A stretch of 64,000 nt of DNA from Klebsormidium nitens. Taxonomy: Eukaryota > Streptophyta > Klebsormidiophyceae > Klebsormidiales > Klebsormidiaceae. Of this stretch, positions 1 through 13,038 are shown piece after piece. The stretch covers positions 4,700 to 68,699 of the forward strand of contig DF236965.1 in assembly GCA_000708835.1 (NCBI GenBank), read 5' to 3'. The position numbers and the translations under genes are program-made. The stretch's first letter is position 1. Each line of letters starts with the position of its first letter. The notes beneath the pieces are model-generated. The model was not told the origin of the DNA. It made no database searches and worked only from the letters and a program-made list of their open reading frames with translations.

Positions 1-2
1 TT

Positions 3-196
3 CGTTTTGCTTGCATTGCTACGGTCGTACGAGGCTGCATGGCAGCGACGCCTAGCGGCACGACAGCTGGTATCAGACAAAATTACATGTCAGTCTCTTA
101 GTGACATACAGTCGTTGCGTTCTTTAGAGAATCCGTTTTGCTTGCATTGCTACGGTCGTACGAGGCTGCATGGCAGCGACGCCTAGCGGCACGACA
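3..196. repeat. 63-bp exact direct repeat, two copies
   Basis: Positions 3-65 and 134-196 are identical over 63 bases, with a 68-base spacer. The unit starts with cgttttgcttgcattg and ends with gcggcacgaca. The first copy begins three bases from the window edge, so more copies may lie upstream. The copies show no coding potential and no terminal inverted repeat. This could be a remnant of a tandem satellite or a local duplication. Confidence 0.95.
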
Positions 197-1148
197 AGTA
201 TTTTATTTGAGAAAAAAGTTTTACACAACATGAATGTTCATTGCAATGTCTTGCCGAACAGCTTGTGGACGGATCATACTCACAATGTTTGGTGCCCGTG
301 GACAATGGGGATCAAGATCTGATCCGGTTAGGCGGCCAAATGTGAATCCCTCTCGTACGAATTTGAACATATTAGAGGATACCTAGTAATACTACAGCAT
401 CCATATGCATGCTGCAGCATGCCTTTAAGTTCAATTTGGAAGTCTCGCATCGATCACGTTTCGTATACTCAATATATATGCATGTGCGCTCGGTTGCCAG
501 ACTTGTGGTTCCACTGGTGGCACCACTTTTGATGGATGGGCCATGGCGGCAATTAATCGGACCCACTATAATGTTGGCATGGCGGCCCTCAATGGGCCGT
601 GACTAGCAGGCCGCGCGCTACATGACTGCCATTCCAGCGGCAGCGGTGTCGTCTCTGCTTGAGACGTTGAAATGGAGGGGGATCCCTTAAGGAGCGGGCA
701 AAAGAATGATGACGTCCGTGCTGACGTTAACCAGGATTCTGGAATGACGCCTAGCTGAACTTTGAAGCGCCCATGAGGCCCTGAACTCACAGTGCAGGTC
801 TGCAGTGTGCAATGTGGAATGTGCAATGGGCAATTGCCAATGTGCATGCATACATAGGTAGCTGGTGCCACTGGAAAAGTGTGCATGCAGCCCGGTGTGA
901 TCAGGAAACGCCACTTGCTGAAGGACTGCATTTGATAATTGTGGCTTTCCTCCCAGTGGAAATTGATGACAGCATCGAGTTGCCTCCTAGTCGTCCTGGG
1001 GCCTGTTCCTGCTGGTCTCCTTCCTGTTAATCGAGGCCCTTTGGATCTGCGGCTAGCGTCAGGCAACTTGGAAACACACTCAGCTTTTAGGCTAGCGCCA
1101 TCTCGTCCCCAACCCCACTCCATTCTTGCAGCACTCTCGCCCCGAATC
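197..1148 (+). other. Upstream region of the aldo-keto reductase gene
   Basis: No gene is recognisable here on either strand. The stretch at about 807-845 holds short imperfect echoes of a 'caatgtg' word. The region should contain the promoter and 5' UTR of the aldo-keto reductase gene, but I see no clear TATA box at a fixed distance from its start codon. Confidence 0.5.
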
Positions 1149-4100
1149 ATGGCACCCAAGCAGAAGAAGCTAGGGTGGTCAGACCTCATGGTGTCTGAAG
1201 TCTGCCTTGGCACAATGACCTTCGGGGAGCAGTAAGTTGTGCTGCAGCTTGATCCCCTCTGCTGGAACGGGTCAGATTATCTTCTGGAAGCCTTGTCTGG
1301 TGGTGGTGGCAGAAAGTACCTTCCAACGTGGATCAGTTCTGCTTACGGCTTGGCAGTGCTGTCCTTTATCAAGACTTTAGTAACACCTATTTGTGATGGT
1401 CCCTTGCACCTTTCGGAAACGCCCGAAGAAACCATCAAATGGTTCGATAGAAGGATAGTGCGGTTGAGGGAGTGCAAGGGTGGATAGATGCAGTCGGCGA
1501 TCTAATCGTGAATGTTGGACTTTGTTTCCAACGTCAGCGTTTGAAAGTCCAGAGTAGTACATTAATCCTTACCCTCCCTGTGTTTCTCTTCAGGAATACT
1601 GAAGCAGAAGCCCATGAGATACTGGATGCAGCTTTTGCTGCGGGGATCAACTTCATCGGTGAGAAGGCGATTGTCATAGGCGGCCCTTTGTTTGAATAGT
1701 GTCCTCTGAAGGAGTCACACTTGCACAGAGAGAGAATCCACCCTGAAATTCTTCAACATTTTCTGGAACAAAGGTGAAAAGCAAAGTTGCTCTACCGATG
1801 ACACCGTACGTTGACAATATACATAACAACAGACAGACTAAAGGCTCTGGTGGAAAGGCTTCACTTTTAATAACAAGAGTTTTCACTCCCTTGTCCTGGT
1901 TTCTCAAAAGACCTGCCTGGCTCTGATTGAACTCTCGTAGATCTTTGGTCCCCTTTTCTTTTTCTTTGACTTTGTTTAGTTTTGAGTAAGAAGTCGTGAT
2001 AAACGGAAAAAGTCCTTTTGTTACGCCCCATGCAACCCAATTTTGATTACTCTAATGCAAAGGACCCCATGTCTTGCTGTCTTTCTCTTCAGACACAGCG
2101 GAGATCTACCCGACACCCCCCCGAGCTGAGACTGCCGGGCGCACCGAAGAGTATATTGGTACATGGCTTGAGAAGCAGGACCGGAGCAAGGCAAGCAACT
2201 TCACACCACCTGCGAATCTCATGCTCTTCTGGTTCACTTTTCGAATGGAGCATTCCTCATACCGCCACGGGGCTTGTTGTAAGTTGTTGCCTTGCTGTGA
2301 TCATTTATGAATATTCTTGTCATATTGGACCCATCCGGGCAAATGCATGGCGTCTACGGGGAACTTTATTTCAGACTAGAATACTCACTTGTGTGGGGTA
2401 AGGTTGATGGCTCCCAGGTCAACAAGGATGGAACTGATCATTTCCACGGTTTCTAAGTGAATCTCTCCATGTGGCAAAGCCTGCTGATGACCTACTAAAA
2501 GGGAATCCATACCGCCTCGCTGTTAGCACTCTTAACACCAAAATGGAGATTGCAATGGTGTAGAGCACGCAGCACGAAACAGAGGTGGCGTGCCGCACAC
2601 TTGTCCACAGGTGATTCTGGCTACGAAAGTTTCTGGTTACGGCAAGGACAGCTATCTGCCTGGGAAACGGAAGGATCCCCCGACCGACGAGAAGGCGGAT
2701 GCGCGCCTGGACGCTGCCAACATTGAGGCTGCTCTCAACGCCAGCCTCAGACGGCTCCGCACAAGCTACGTCGACTTGTATCAGCTGCACTGGCCCGACA
2801 GATACGTCCCGCTCTTTGGACCGTGAGTGGTATCAAACAGCGTTCACTTAGTCTATCTGCTTGTCTGAGTGGTTAGTTTTAGGGTCTACGCGGAAGAAGC
2901 TTTGGGTTTGGAGCTTTCTCAAACGGGCTCTTAACATCTTGATCGGTGGTTCGAGATTTGAAACTTGCTGTATCATTAGGCATGTCTCAATTTCACATTC
3001 GCTTTTAAATGACCCGAAAGAGACCACCCTTGTGTTTGATTTGTGGCCGACAACAATCACGGCATTGTTCTCCTCTATGCTTAGTCCCTGGGTTCCCGGT
3101 CCCACTAGTGTCTTGTGATTAGTTTCCTGCTCGTATTGTAATTTTCAACCATGTCCTGCTAAGCTCAGCGGTCAAGAAAATGACTGCTTGCGGTCTCTTT
3201 CTAGCATCGCCTTCCGGAACCACAATGTTGCGCTCCTGGTGTGACAGGTCCGTATACGACGTCAAGTCTGAGCGACCGAGCGTGCCCTTCGAGGAGACGG
3301 TGGCCGCGTTGGGGAAGCTCATCAAGGAGAAGAAGGTCAGCCTCGCAAACTGCCCAAAAGAAATGTCTTGTCGAGAGGACCCACATCGGTTGCTTGCTTG
3401 TATATGAAATCGCACCTGTGCTTGGGCTCAGTACTCGTAACCGTAATCTGTCTCACGCCATTCGCCGGCCCTGCTCAGGTCGCAAGCGGCAGGGTTTCAT
3501 AACGAGCTACGCCACCGGCTGTTAGAAGTACTCAGTGCATGCTGACCACACGCAGCCCGTTTCCACAGATCCGGTACTGGGGCGTCTGCAACGAGACGCC
3601 GTTCGGTGTGTGCGAGCTGGTGCGCGCGTGCGACAAGCTGGGCGTGCCCCGCCCGGTGACCATCCAGAACCAGTTCTCGCTCCTCTCCCGCTCCTACGAG
3701 ACCAGCCTCGCGGAGCTGGCGTCACCCGCGCACTACAACATGGCCCTGCTGCCGTGGTCCCCCCTGGTGCGGCCACCGTTAGCTTCGAGGCCAAGCGGCC
3801 CGAGAGTTGTTATTATCAGTGTCCATTCTGTGTTGAATTAAGCCTACGTTGAGTTGGATTAGTTCGCCGGGCTTGAACGAATCAAAACCTCAAACCGAAT
3901 TTGAAGTTGACCCGCACCTATACTCACCCGACAACCCCAAAGCAATGCCACTCGTCCCCTAAGCAGTGATCTAAATCAACGTAACATACGTAGGTTCGAG
4001 ACTTCTTTGTTATCTGGGCATCAGTCTTGCCTTCACTGCGCTTTTACACTTCAGGCTAATTCTGACAAGCTGCTCGCTTGCGATTCTTAGTTACGTTGTC

Positions 4101-4718
4101 GGTGTCAGATTGCTGAGCGCGCAAGTTTTGGATGTGCAGGGCCGCGGCATTCTAACCGGGAAGTACCTGAACGGAGCCCGGCCGGAGGGCGCGCGGCTGT
4201 CGCTATTCGACATCCCTTTCAACAGGAAGTACCTCGAAGACAAGGCGAGTGGCACCGGCGATCTCGTCCCTCTTTCCTTTCCCGGTCGGAAGCCTCTGTG
4301 GCATTTCGGTCTCCACTTGCGTGACAGAGTAATCAGCAGACGTGCTCCACGAAATCTCAACGGGGCCAATCACCGCGCCCAAAACAAAAAGCTCTTCGTC
4401 TTGGGTACCTATAGTCGTCACGTGTGCAGATGTGAGCGCATGCGTGCTGTTGAACACCTCCGCGATTCCCCGTCGCAGATTGATCAGATCGTGGCCCAAT
4501 ACGTAGAGTTGGCCAAAGAGCTTAAGATCACGCCCGCCCAGCTTGCGTTGGCGTGGGTGAAGAGCCGATGGTACGTCGGATCGACCATCATCGGGGCAAC
4601 AAAGACGACTCACCTGAAGGAGAACGTTGAAGCGTTTGACATCGAGCTTCCGGAAGAAGCTCTGAAGAAGATTGATTTTATTCATATGCAGAACAAGGAT
4701 CCGATCGCCACAGTTTAA
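1149..4718 (+). CDS. Tas-like aldo-keto reductase (NADPH-dependent)
   Basis: Predicted soluble oxidoreductase that reduces carbonyl compounds with NADPH. Eight exons keep phase: 1149-1231, 1594-1658, 2093-2190, 2611-2822, 3248-3335, 3569-3766, 4140-4244, 4479-4718, giving 362 residues, close to the usual 345-360. It follows E. coli Tas and its plant plastid relatives from end to end: GTMTFGEQ near the N-terminus, the active-site segment INFIDTAEIYP, ILATKVSG, DLYQLHWPDRY, IQNQFSLLSRS, GILTGKYLNGARP and TIIGAT near the C-terminus. The catalytic tetrad is visible as Asp50, Tyr55, Lys88 and His142. The start is the only ATG giving the family N-terminus. No transit peptide is evident, so a cytosolic location is inferred. 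Introns 3 and 7 have GC donors (AAG|GCAAGC and AAG|GCGAGT). Intron 7 is stop-free and in frame. The true substrate is unknown. Confidence 0.93.
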
Positions 4719-6333
4719 TGGTACGCGAAAGCGCATTATTCATTCAAGGACAAAATAGAAACAGGGTTTGCCTGCAAAGTAGGACGCAAGGTTTGAGATG
4801 AGGGGATCAGGAATACTCGGGTACCATTGCGTGCAGTAGACCAAGCGCGCAACTCAGGCTAAATGATGCGATATAGTATGTTGAAAGGAGGAGAAGATAA
4901 CAGGGAGTTGTCGATCGAGCGAAAGCCTGATGGACCAACCTTGAGCTCACACTGACTAACTTGATCCGTAATCCCAGCATGTCCATGTATGGGCACAACT
5001 ATATCATAATTTTGTGTGATTGTGCAGCGCGTTCATCTGGGGGCTGGTCGCGTAATGTAATTCCGATCGGTTATTAACCGTCCACATACAACAACGTTTT
5101 GCAGGTTTGTTTGCAACGGTACAGCGTTCGCAAGACCCATGCAAAGCATTGTTCGAATCGTGCACAATGAAGCATGCCTGGCCGACCGTGATTATACTGT
5201 ATCATTTGCGGAGTTCGCGGTGTCCGGATAACATGTACGTTCGATGGGTTCAGTATATTAATTGCGCAATCGCACGCGTGCACCTCAAATTAATTAACAC
5301 GCGGGTTGCATGGACATGCATGTAGGCGCCGGCTGGCCCATGGCATGTAGCATGAATGGCTGGATGACACCGTCACATGAGTATTGCACACAGTGAACCC
5401 AACCGTCCAGCCTGCACGCAGACGCACTTGCACGCGTCAACATATGTAATGGACTCTTCGTGGATAGATTCACCTAGGCATAATACGAGCAGACTGACCC
5501 TATGCACAATCACTGCCTGAGCCACTAGTTAGCTTAAATTGGGTATATCAGCCGCAAGTCATTTTCGTTTCATCAACACCACACAATTGCCCCGAGTCAG
5601 CACATGACATGATTGTCAGGTCCAACTGGGCGCATTGTCGTTACCCAGGTCCTTCAATCCTGACATGGCTGGCCACGTCTTCCGACTATTCACGGAGAGT
5701 CATTGAAGTGCTCAAGCAGGAAAGAACGTTAATGATGATTGACGTAAAGCAAACGCTGTACCAAGGGTTATCCTGCAGAAGGCAATGATTGAAAGAGGGA
5801 TGGACCATATGGCCATGGAAATGGCCGCGCGACTATCAACGTGACTCAGGGTGTTACACAACAGGAAAGTACCATAATCGTACGCACACCCTCCACATGG
5901 AGGTACTGGGGGACATATGAGGGCTGTTCTAACAATGGTCAGCACCAGCTTCAGTAAATAAGGCACTGATGCGTCCTTCTTTTTGAAATGTGGCGCGCTT
6001 GACTTTGATACAACGCACGGATTGCTGGTTTGTTGCTTGTTGACCCTTCCCGACAGAGCTACGCAGGCTCAAACCCCCAACTGAGACCTCTACCTAAGAC
6101 CTTCGACGCTCAACACAACACGCGGAAGACAGTGAAACAGGACAGACACGTACAGGAAAGGGCTGTCAGTGAGTGGGTTCAACTCGGGCCGTCAGGACTG
6201 ATTGTAACTGTGCTCAAGGCGCTCTGGTGTGCTCTGCATCGCCTTGCATGTTTCCTACCGTAGCTCAACATGAGCTCATGGTACAGAGGCGTCGACTAGC
6301 GGGCTGCTAGTTTCGGCCAAACTGAATCGGCCC
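4719..6333. other. Intergenic region between convergent genes
   Basis: This 1.6-kb stretch lies between the 3' ends of the aldo-keto reductase gene and the CHUP1-like gene. It should hold both 3' UTRs and polyadenylation signals. I see no conserved coding exon, RNA gene or clear repeat; the open frames present are short and show no family signature. Confidence 0.6.
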
Positions 6334-9300
6334 CTAGCTGGCCGCTTCACTGTTTTCTACCGGGACCTCCGCATCTTCCGCGATTGATTGGGTCGCAGTG
6401 TTTCTGGCATTCTGTTCCACCTTTGCATGCGCCCGGTTCCGCAGCTCCTCGAACGCTCGCATGCTGTCGGAGTCGAAGCCGCCAGCAAACTGCATAGATG
6501 TAGAACCGGCATTAGCGGCCGCTCACCAGACGAGATGCCCGGCCATAAACTTCAGCTTTTCACGGAGAAGCTACCTCCTGCCTGCCATTCGATGCACACA
6601 GCTGGCACCAGCTTAACATCGCCTTCGTTTCTGCCAATCTAGCGGGATCGAACAGCAGAGTTCGCGAAGTCTCCAAAAAGCTACTCTCCAAGTTGTCCCC
6701 GCTACTGCTCCATTCCTGCTCTCGCCACAGGCTTCCTTCCGTGACCCCTCGCCAACCCCGTTTCCAGGTCAGCTCCAAGTTCGACACCTCGTCAAGCACA
6801 CAGTGCATCGTCAAAGCACAACCACGCTTCTCTTGCCCAACTCGCGCGTCGTCGCGGCTACACGCCCCGGGCGGGGCTCTCACCTGGTGCACCCGGAAGG
6901 CGAAGCGCACGCCCTGCAGCAGCAGGAAGTCGTGCACGGGCGCTTTCTCCCCGGCGGCGTCCGTGGTGGTGTACTGGTCCAGCTCGCGCGCGACGCGCTG
7001 CATGTACTTGCGCGCCAGGCCGACCGAGGCCTTCTTGATGGCGCCCACCACGCCGCTGTCCTGGATCCAGTACACGGGCACGCCGAACTCGCGGTACCGC
7101 GCGATGGCCATGTCGCGCGTCCGCAGCAACGCATAAATACTCGGCTCCACCCTGGCAAAGGAATGTTCGTTCAGAGGACGTTGATGGGGGCCGATTTTTA
7201 GCAACTCCTGTGTTTCACAAGCGAGCAGCTTTTTTGGAGAGAACAACAACTACACATTCTGTCTTGTCCGACTTTAGTTAGATCAAATCGAAAGAAGCAA
7301 ACCGATTAGGAGCGAGCCTGCAGCCTTTCGCGCGCCCATTAGATAGCATCCGCAGAACGCGTCAGTTGTCAAAAACGTGCGTGCAAAATCGCGCAGGATA
7401 TCTGGTCGCGCGCTCACTTTTCCATAACGGCGAACATCTTTTGTAGTGACACCTCGACGGGCACGTTGGGATCGTCCTCGAAGTTTTCGAGCTCGCGCTG
7501 CAGCTTGCCCAGGTCCTGGAACTCGAACGCGGCCTCCCGCAGAGCGTCCGCCTTGCCCTCCGGCCAGTCAAAGTGCTTCAGCACCGCACGCTCGTCCACC
7601 TGCAAGCAGCATACGAGATGGGCGTCTTAAGTAACGACCTCAGACACGCGACATATTGGGAAAAGACAATCGATAGGGAACCGACTGAAGGGTCTGGTTG
7701 AGTGGGTGGGCTTGGTACGAGAAGCCACGGCCAAAGTGCTTCACAGGTCTTGCCGAACCGAATTGAATGTCACAAGGCTAGCTACTCTCGTAAGAAGTGT
7801 GCAAGCAAACACAGCCAACCCGTGCTTGCACAGATCTGCATTCAACCTACATTTGCATGGTGCTAACTGCCTGCCTCCGTCCCACGCATTGAAAGGGGTA
7901 TCGGCATACACTTTCCAGAAGCAGATGCAGCTCTGATGATTGAACGGTTACAGCCGAACGATCGTCATGCCCGAATTTGCCAAAGCGCATACGCAACCCC
8001 GGGCAAGCCGTGACGAGGCAGCGGGCTCATACTCGGCTGTGGGGGGCTCACCAGGAAGGAGAGCTCCTCGTCGAGCCAGCTGACGAAGGCCACAACGTCC
8101 TCGATCCTGTCGTACTCCGCGGCCCGCACTTCTTGCGCCAAGCTCTTCACAAAGTCCGCCTGCGCCTCCACGTCCGCCTTGATCTGCACGCATTCACACC
8201 AGCGCACTTTGTTCCGTCAGAAGGAGCCCTTCCCCATACAGGTAACACCATACGAAGTTTGAGGCACCGAGATGATCCCAAGCGTTTGCTGCGAAAAGCA
8301 AAGCCTCTTCGCTTCCGGCTGGAAAAAGGAGCGCAATGAGGGGCTGTGTGCGCTTACCGCGAGCAGGTGGGACGACCGGTTCTCGATCTCCGCCACCATC
8401 TCTCCGCGCGCTCCGTCGACATCCATGCCCGGCCCGCTGATTCCGCCCTCCCCAGTGTAACCCCGCCCGATTCTCATCAGCGACTGGTACAGCTGGATAA
8501 CCTCGGGCGCCCTCTGCACGCCGTCCTTGGTGTGAATGGGCGCCAGCTTGCCGCCAGGCGCCCCGGGGGGCGGCGGTGGTGGAGGGGGCCCACCTTTTCC
8601 GGGGGGTGGAGGAGGGGGCGGCGGAGCACCCTCTGGCCCCACGAGCTTTGCCTTTGGCACCCCGGGTGCTGGGGGACCCCCCGCGGAGGGGCGGGGAGGT
8701 GGGCGTGGCACTCGGGTGGGCCGTTTGACGACCTCCATGGGGGGGAGGCGGCTCTTGGCCCCTCCGCGGCGCGAGGCGCGCTGCGCGGCGGCCATGGAGC
8801 TGGTGGCGGCCTGGCGGGAGAGCGCCATGTCGGAGCGCACCTTGAAGGGGGGGTACTTCTCGCTCATGCTGCTGTTGGCCACGCTCTTGGACATGAGCTT
8901 CAGGCTCTCGCTCGTGTCCGACCGCCGGTCCTTCGCACCCTGCACCCAGCACACAAGGGCTAAGCCAAACGCATTGCGGGATTAGCCCTACTGCACCACT
9001 TGCAAAAAAAATCTCTCTATCCAGGCTTTCCCCAGCGGATAACATGCTGCAGGCAGCTCTGGGTTCAGCCGCATCAATTCATCTTGTCTACATCGCTCGA
9101 AAGATTCAGCCGAAACCTCTAGCAGTGGACCAAAGCCCGTCCGCATCCAGGAAAAGATCATTTCAATTGTACAGACTTGCAGGCGCCTACCTCGCTCGAT
9201 TTGCCCTGGTTCGGTGTCGCTGATTCGGGGCCGTCTGCGGGCTGCTCGTCCTCTTTCTTGGCCCCGTATGTCGTGATTTCGGCGGACTCGTCCTTGCGCT

Positions 9301-12300
9301 CCCCCAGAAGCGTCTCCAGGCTGCCCATCTTGCGCACGTCCGCCTTGCGCTCGCGCAGCTTCGCAAAGAAGCCCTTGTTCTTCTTGCCCGCGTCCAGCAG
9401 CGCCGCGCCCCAGCCGCCGACGCCCTCGCCTGCGATTCAGAGTGAGCGTCACATAAGCAAAGAGCTCTGGTGATCATCGGCCACGCAATTTGCAATCGAG
9501 TCCGCTTCAAAAGGGGAACCCTCCTACAGCAAGCACACCTGCGATTGGCACAGCTGATGCATACCGTTTCTGGCAGTCGTTTCTTGACATACGCAGCCAA
9601 GCAATTCCTGTACGCAAATGCAATACGACCTTTGGACGACGATGCATAAGTACATATTTTGCACAACTTTCTGGCTTGTGCAACCAAGATTCTGACCACC
9701 TTGTTGACAGCCAAGTTGCAAGCGACGGCTCACTCTCGCTGCCCGAGACACCGCTCTCGCTCTCGTCCCCGTTTTCGGACGCGGTGAGGCTGCGCTGCGG
9801 GTAGGCATACTCCATCATGAGGCCCTTGGCTTTCTCCTGAGAGCGCGGGCTCAGGCTTGCGTTCAGTGTGAGCGCCTCTGACATGCCCTTGTAGTTGCGC
9901 AGCTCAAAGCGCAGGCACGCGTTCACCCAGCGTAGATATACCAGCTCCTCCACCTCCGAGAAGCGATTCATCTGCAGGCCTTCCACCTGGCAACGCAGCA
10001 GATGCAGAGCAGTGGTCAGAACCTTAAATGCAGAGGTCGAAACGGGATGCACATTCGACTCCCGGATCTTCACTTGGGGCACATCCGGATTCTGGCTCTC
10101 GACTTGAGCAGGATTACCAATCACCGAGGATATTGTCAAGCACCAATAGCCTGACAGAGGGGTTAGAGCAGCTCTATCAAAGTGCATCACGCTTCAAGAT
10201 TGCTCGTCTTGCAACTCTCCTCTGTGGACATCGGTGCTTCCTAGCCCATCACAAACGTGACGCCTGAGGCTTCAGGGCAGTGCCATGGACCGCTCACCTG
10301 CGCCTGCATGTCGTCGTAGGCGTGGCGCAGCGCTGCGTTCTCCTCCTCCTTGCGCAGCATCTCCTCAGTGTCCTGCAGGTTGGCCAGCTTGCGCACCTGC
10401 CCCTCTAGTTCCTGCACCTGCATGCTCATCTTGCGCTTGCTCAAGCTCAGCTCCTTGATCTGCCGCCGGCACCCCAGCAACTCCATCTCCAAGTCCCTGC
10501 AATTACAAGTGCCCGAGCTAATGAGTGCCACCGTTCTGTTGGCAGTAAGGCGCTTGACCGAGACCCAACAGAACATCAGGAGTCGGTTGATCTTATCATA
10601 AGAATGTATAAACCTGAATTGGTGCAAATAACTGGATGCAACAAGGCCTGATGTGGGGGAAACTCTTCCTTCTAATCAAAGTTGCACCTGATAATCTCAA
10701 AAGTCCCTCTTTGCAGATGCATCTGCAAAAAGCATCTTCACGAAATCCCCGAACCTCATATTTCCTAATGGTGTAAGCTCTAAACAAGGCCACAAATATC
10801 AGGTACAAGAGCCCCTGCAATGCGGCAATACCGTGCGTAGCGTCCACATCAGAACAACAGGGAAGCCCCAACGCAACTCACTTGATGGCATCGACCCTCT
10901 TCGTCATCTGCTCCTCGCGGTGCTCGATGGCCCTCTCGCGCTGCTGGTAATCGTCCACGCGACGCTTGAGCACCTCAATCTCCAGCAGCAGTTCCTTCCC
11001 GCCCTTGCCCCCAAGCTGCGCCTGTAGTTCCTGCTCACGTGCCTGCGCCTGCGCCACCTCACGTCGCAGGGCTGCTGCCTCTGCGGCCAACGCCTTGCTC
11101 CTGGCAGTCAGGGCGTCCACCTCGCCAGGCGCGGGGAGTTGGTCTGCAGCGCACAACACGGGTCAGCAACAGTCTGTGGCCCCGAGAAGGCAGAATTCTG
11201 GACAATGAGAAGGGAAAGGTTAAACCTTTTGTCTACCCCATGTATGAGACGGGCAACAAACATCGTGCATTTGGATTTGGTCCTTAGGAAAGTCGGCCAG
11301 AGTACGGCTTTTTTAAATTTCTAAGAAGCAATGCTTATCCTTTGGCTAGTAAATGTTGATTGACATCCAGCAAAATGTAAGGGGACCCCTTTCTTTAGCG
11401 TGCATGCGTACCCGCGAGTTCTTCTTCCCGGTCTCTAAGTCGCTCCACCTCCGCCGCCAGCTGTGACTCGCGGTCATTGAGGCGCCCCACCTCGTGGCGC
11501 AGCTCCCACAGCTCTAGTTCTTGGTCATCAAAGGGGGACAGCCCGTCTCCCTCTACTTGAGGCACATCCTCCGCCTCTTCCTCTTCCTCCGCCTCTGCCT
11601 CCCCTTCCCCTGCGACCTTGCGCGCCAGCGCCTGTTCCTTGGCCTCTAAGCTGGCCAGCACCACCTTGAGCCGCTCAATCTCTGCCGCCTCCTGCTTGAC
11701 TCTCTCCTCTTTCTCACACAGTGCGGCCACGGCGTCAGCTATGTCGGGGACCCCCTTGGTCCGCTCCTTGGAGTCACCGTCCAAGAGCGAGTCTTGCGGC
11801 CAGCCAGGCACGGCCTCCGCCTGCTCGGCAAGGAGGAGCGCGGCAAACTCCTCAGGTTTGAGGGAGGAAACCGAGGCCGGGGCATCGAACGAGCTAGACA
11901 GACTCTGGCTGCCAGCCTTATCGTGACCAGGCACGACAGAGGTGTCAGGGGCACGCTCATTGACAAAAACCTCTCGGACAGTGGTCTGCGCGGAGAACAG
12001 GGGAGAGAACACCACTCACACCCAAATTCAAGCCCCAGTTGACCTTGCAATCGGACAATGGTCAGGAGCAGCATGCAATGATTGATGCAATCCTCCGAAT
12101 AATTACCTGTCTGCATAGAGCGTTGCCCGGCCCAATGCCGGGTTCCCAGGGCCGTCAAAGGAGATGATATATGAGGAGGCGAAAATCTCACAGACATAGA
12201 ATTGCTCTTGGAATGGCTCACCTCGTCCTCTTCACCCTCTGCTTTGGGATGCAGCACATGATGCCGGTGCGGGGCAGACCTGACCCCATTCACATCATCT

Positions 12301-13038
12301 GAGCTGGTGACATCGGATGTCACATTGTGACCCCAAAACCTGCCCCACCGCTGGTTCTCGGCTTCCGCCCATGCCGCATCATCGTAGTCAAAGTATTCTG
12401 GATCGTCCTTTTTCTTCTGCTTACGGCGGTTGAATACTCGCCGGACATGGCCTGCCCCCCCTTCAATAGAATTGACCCCCCTTGCCAGCAACTCGACAAG
12501 CGCCTCCAACGGATTGGGGTCTCGATGACCCCGAGGCGACGAGTCTTCATTACTGGCATGAACATCTACACAGAAGGGTAGCATTGTGAAGTCAGTGCTC
12601 CGAGAGAGAGACTTTCCATGTCTTGTCATTCTCATGAATCGAGAAGCTTGTCTCACCATCTCACACGGTACGCTACATGCCAAATATGCATGAAAGGCAG
12701 GCAACAATGCACTTGCAGACACCACGGGCAATGCTTCTCCTGCCCTCTCAACATAGTCAAGGTCTATGAGCAGAAAGAACCTTTTGCACAAGTATAGCTC
12801 ACCAGCGGTTCATACAATACTGATTCAACATTTCAAACAGCGATCTTTTTGCAAGAAAAGGACCTTGAAGTGCAAAGCATATCGCTCATCTCTACAGCAG
12901 CGATGAATGCCAGCCTCCCGCCTCCACCTGCTCACCTTCCACGTCCTCATCCAAAATATCGGGCCTTGCTTTAGAGCGATTAACAAGCTTCACGCCAACC
13001 GCTCCTGCGCCCAGGGCAACGCCCCACCGCAGCCACAT
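6334..13038 (-). CDS. CHUP1: CHUP1-like chloroplast positioning protein
   Basis: CHUP1 sits on the chloroplast outer envelope and links plastids to short actin filaments for light-driven movement (known for Arabidopsis). Twelve exons in phase: 13038-12936, 12565-12222, 11985-11412, 11143-10882, 10496-10298, 9986-9734, 9429-9191, 8939-8358, 8183-8052, 7599-7418, 7151-6884, 6489-6334; 1097 residues against about 1000 in Arabidopsis. Order: short hydrophobic N-terminus (MWLRWGVALGAGAVGV) as needed for envelope targeting; acidic and coiled-coil region at about 150-495; NRFSEVEELVYLRWVNACLR at about 500-520; two polyproline runs at about 760-785 (profilin/actin type); then the conserved C-terminal domain with RAPEVIQLYQSLMR, FVSWLDEELSFL, KHFDWPEGKADALREAAFEF, YALLRTRDMAIARYREFG and FLLLQGVRFAFRVHQ. 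Every junction preserves family sequence. The start codon is chosen because it gives the family-like hydrophobic N-terminus. Shares a divergent upstream region with the next gene. Confidence 0.95.

Noticed and set aside
8346-8985. Plus-strand glycine-rich open frames opposite the CHUP1 polyproline exon
   Set aside because: The polyglycine run is simply the complement of the CHUP1 polyproline codons. The minus-strand frame matches CHUP1 at every exon.
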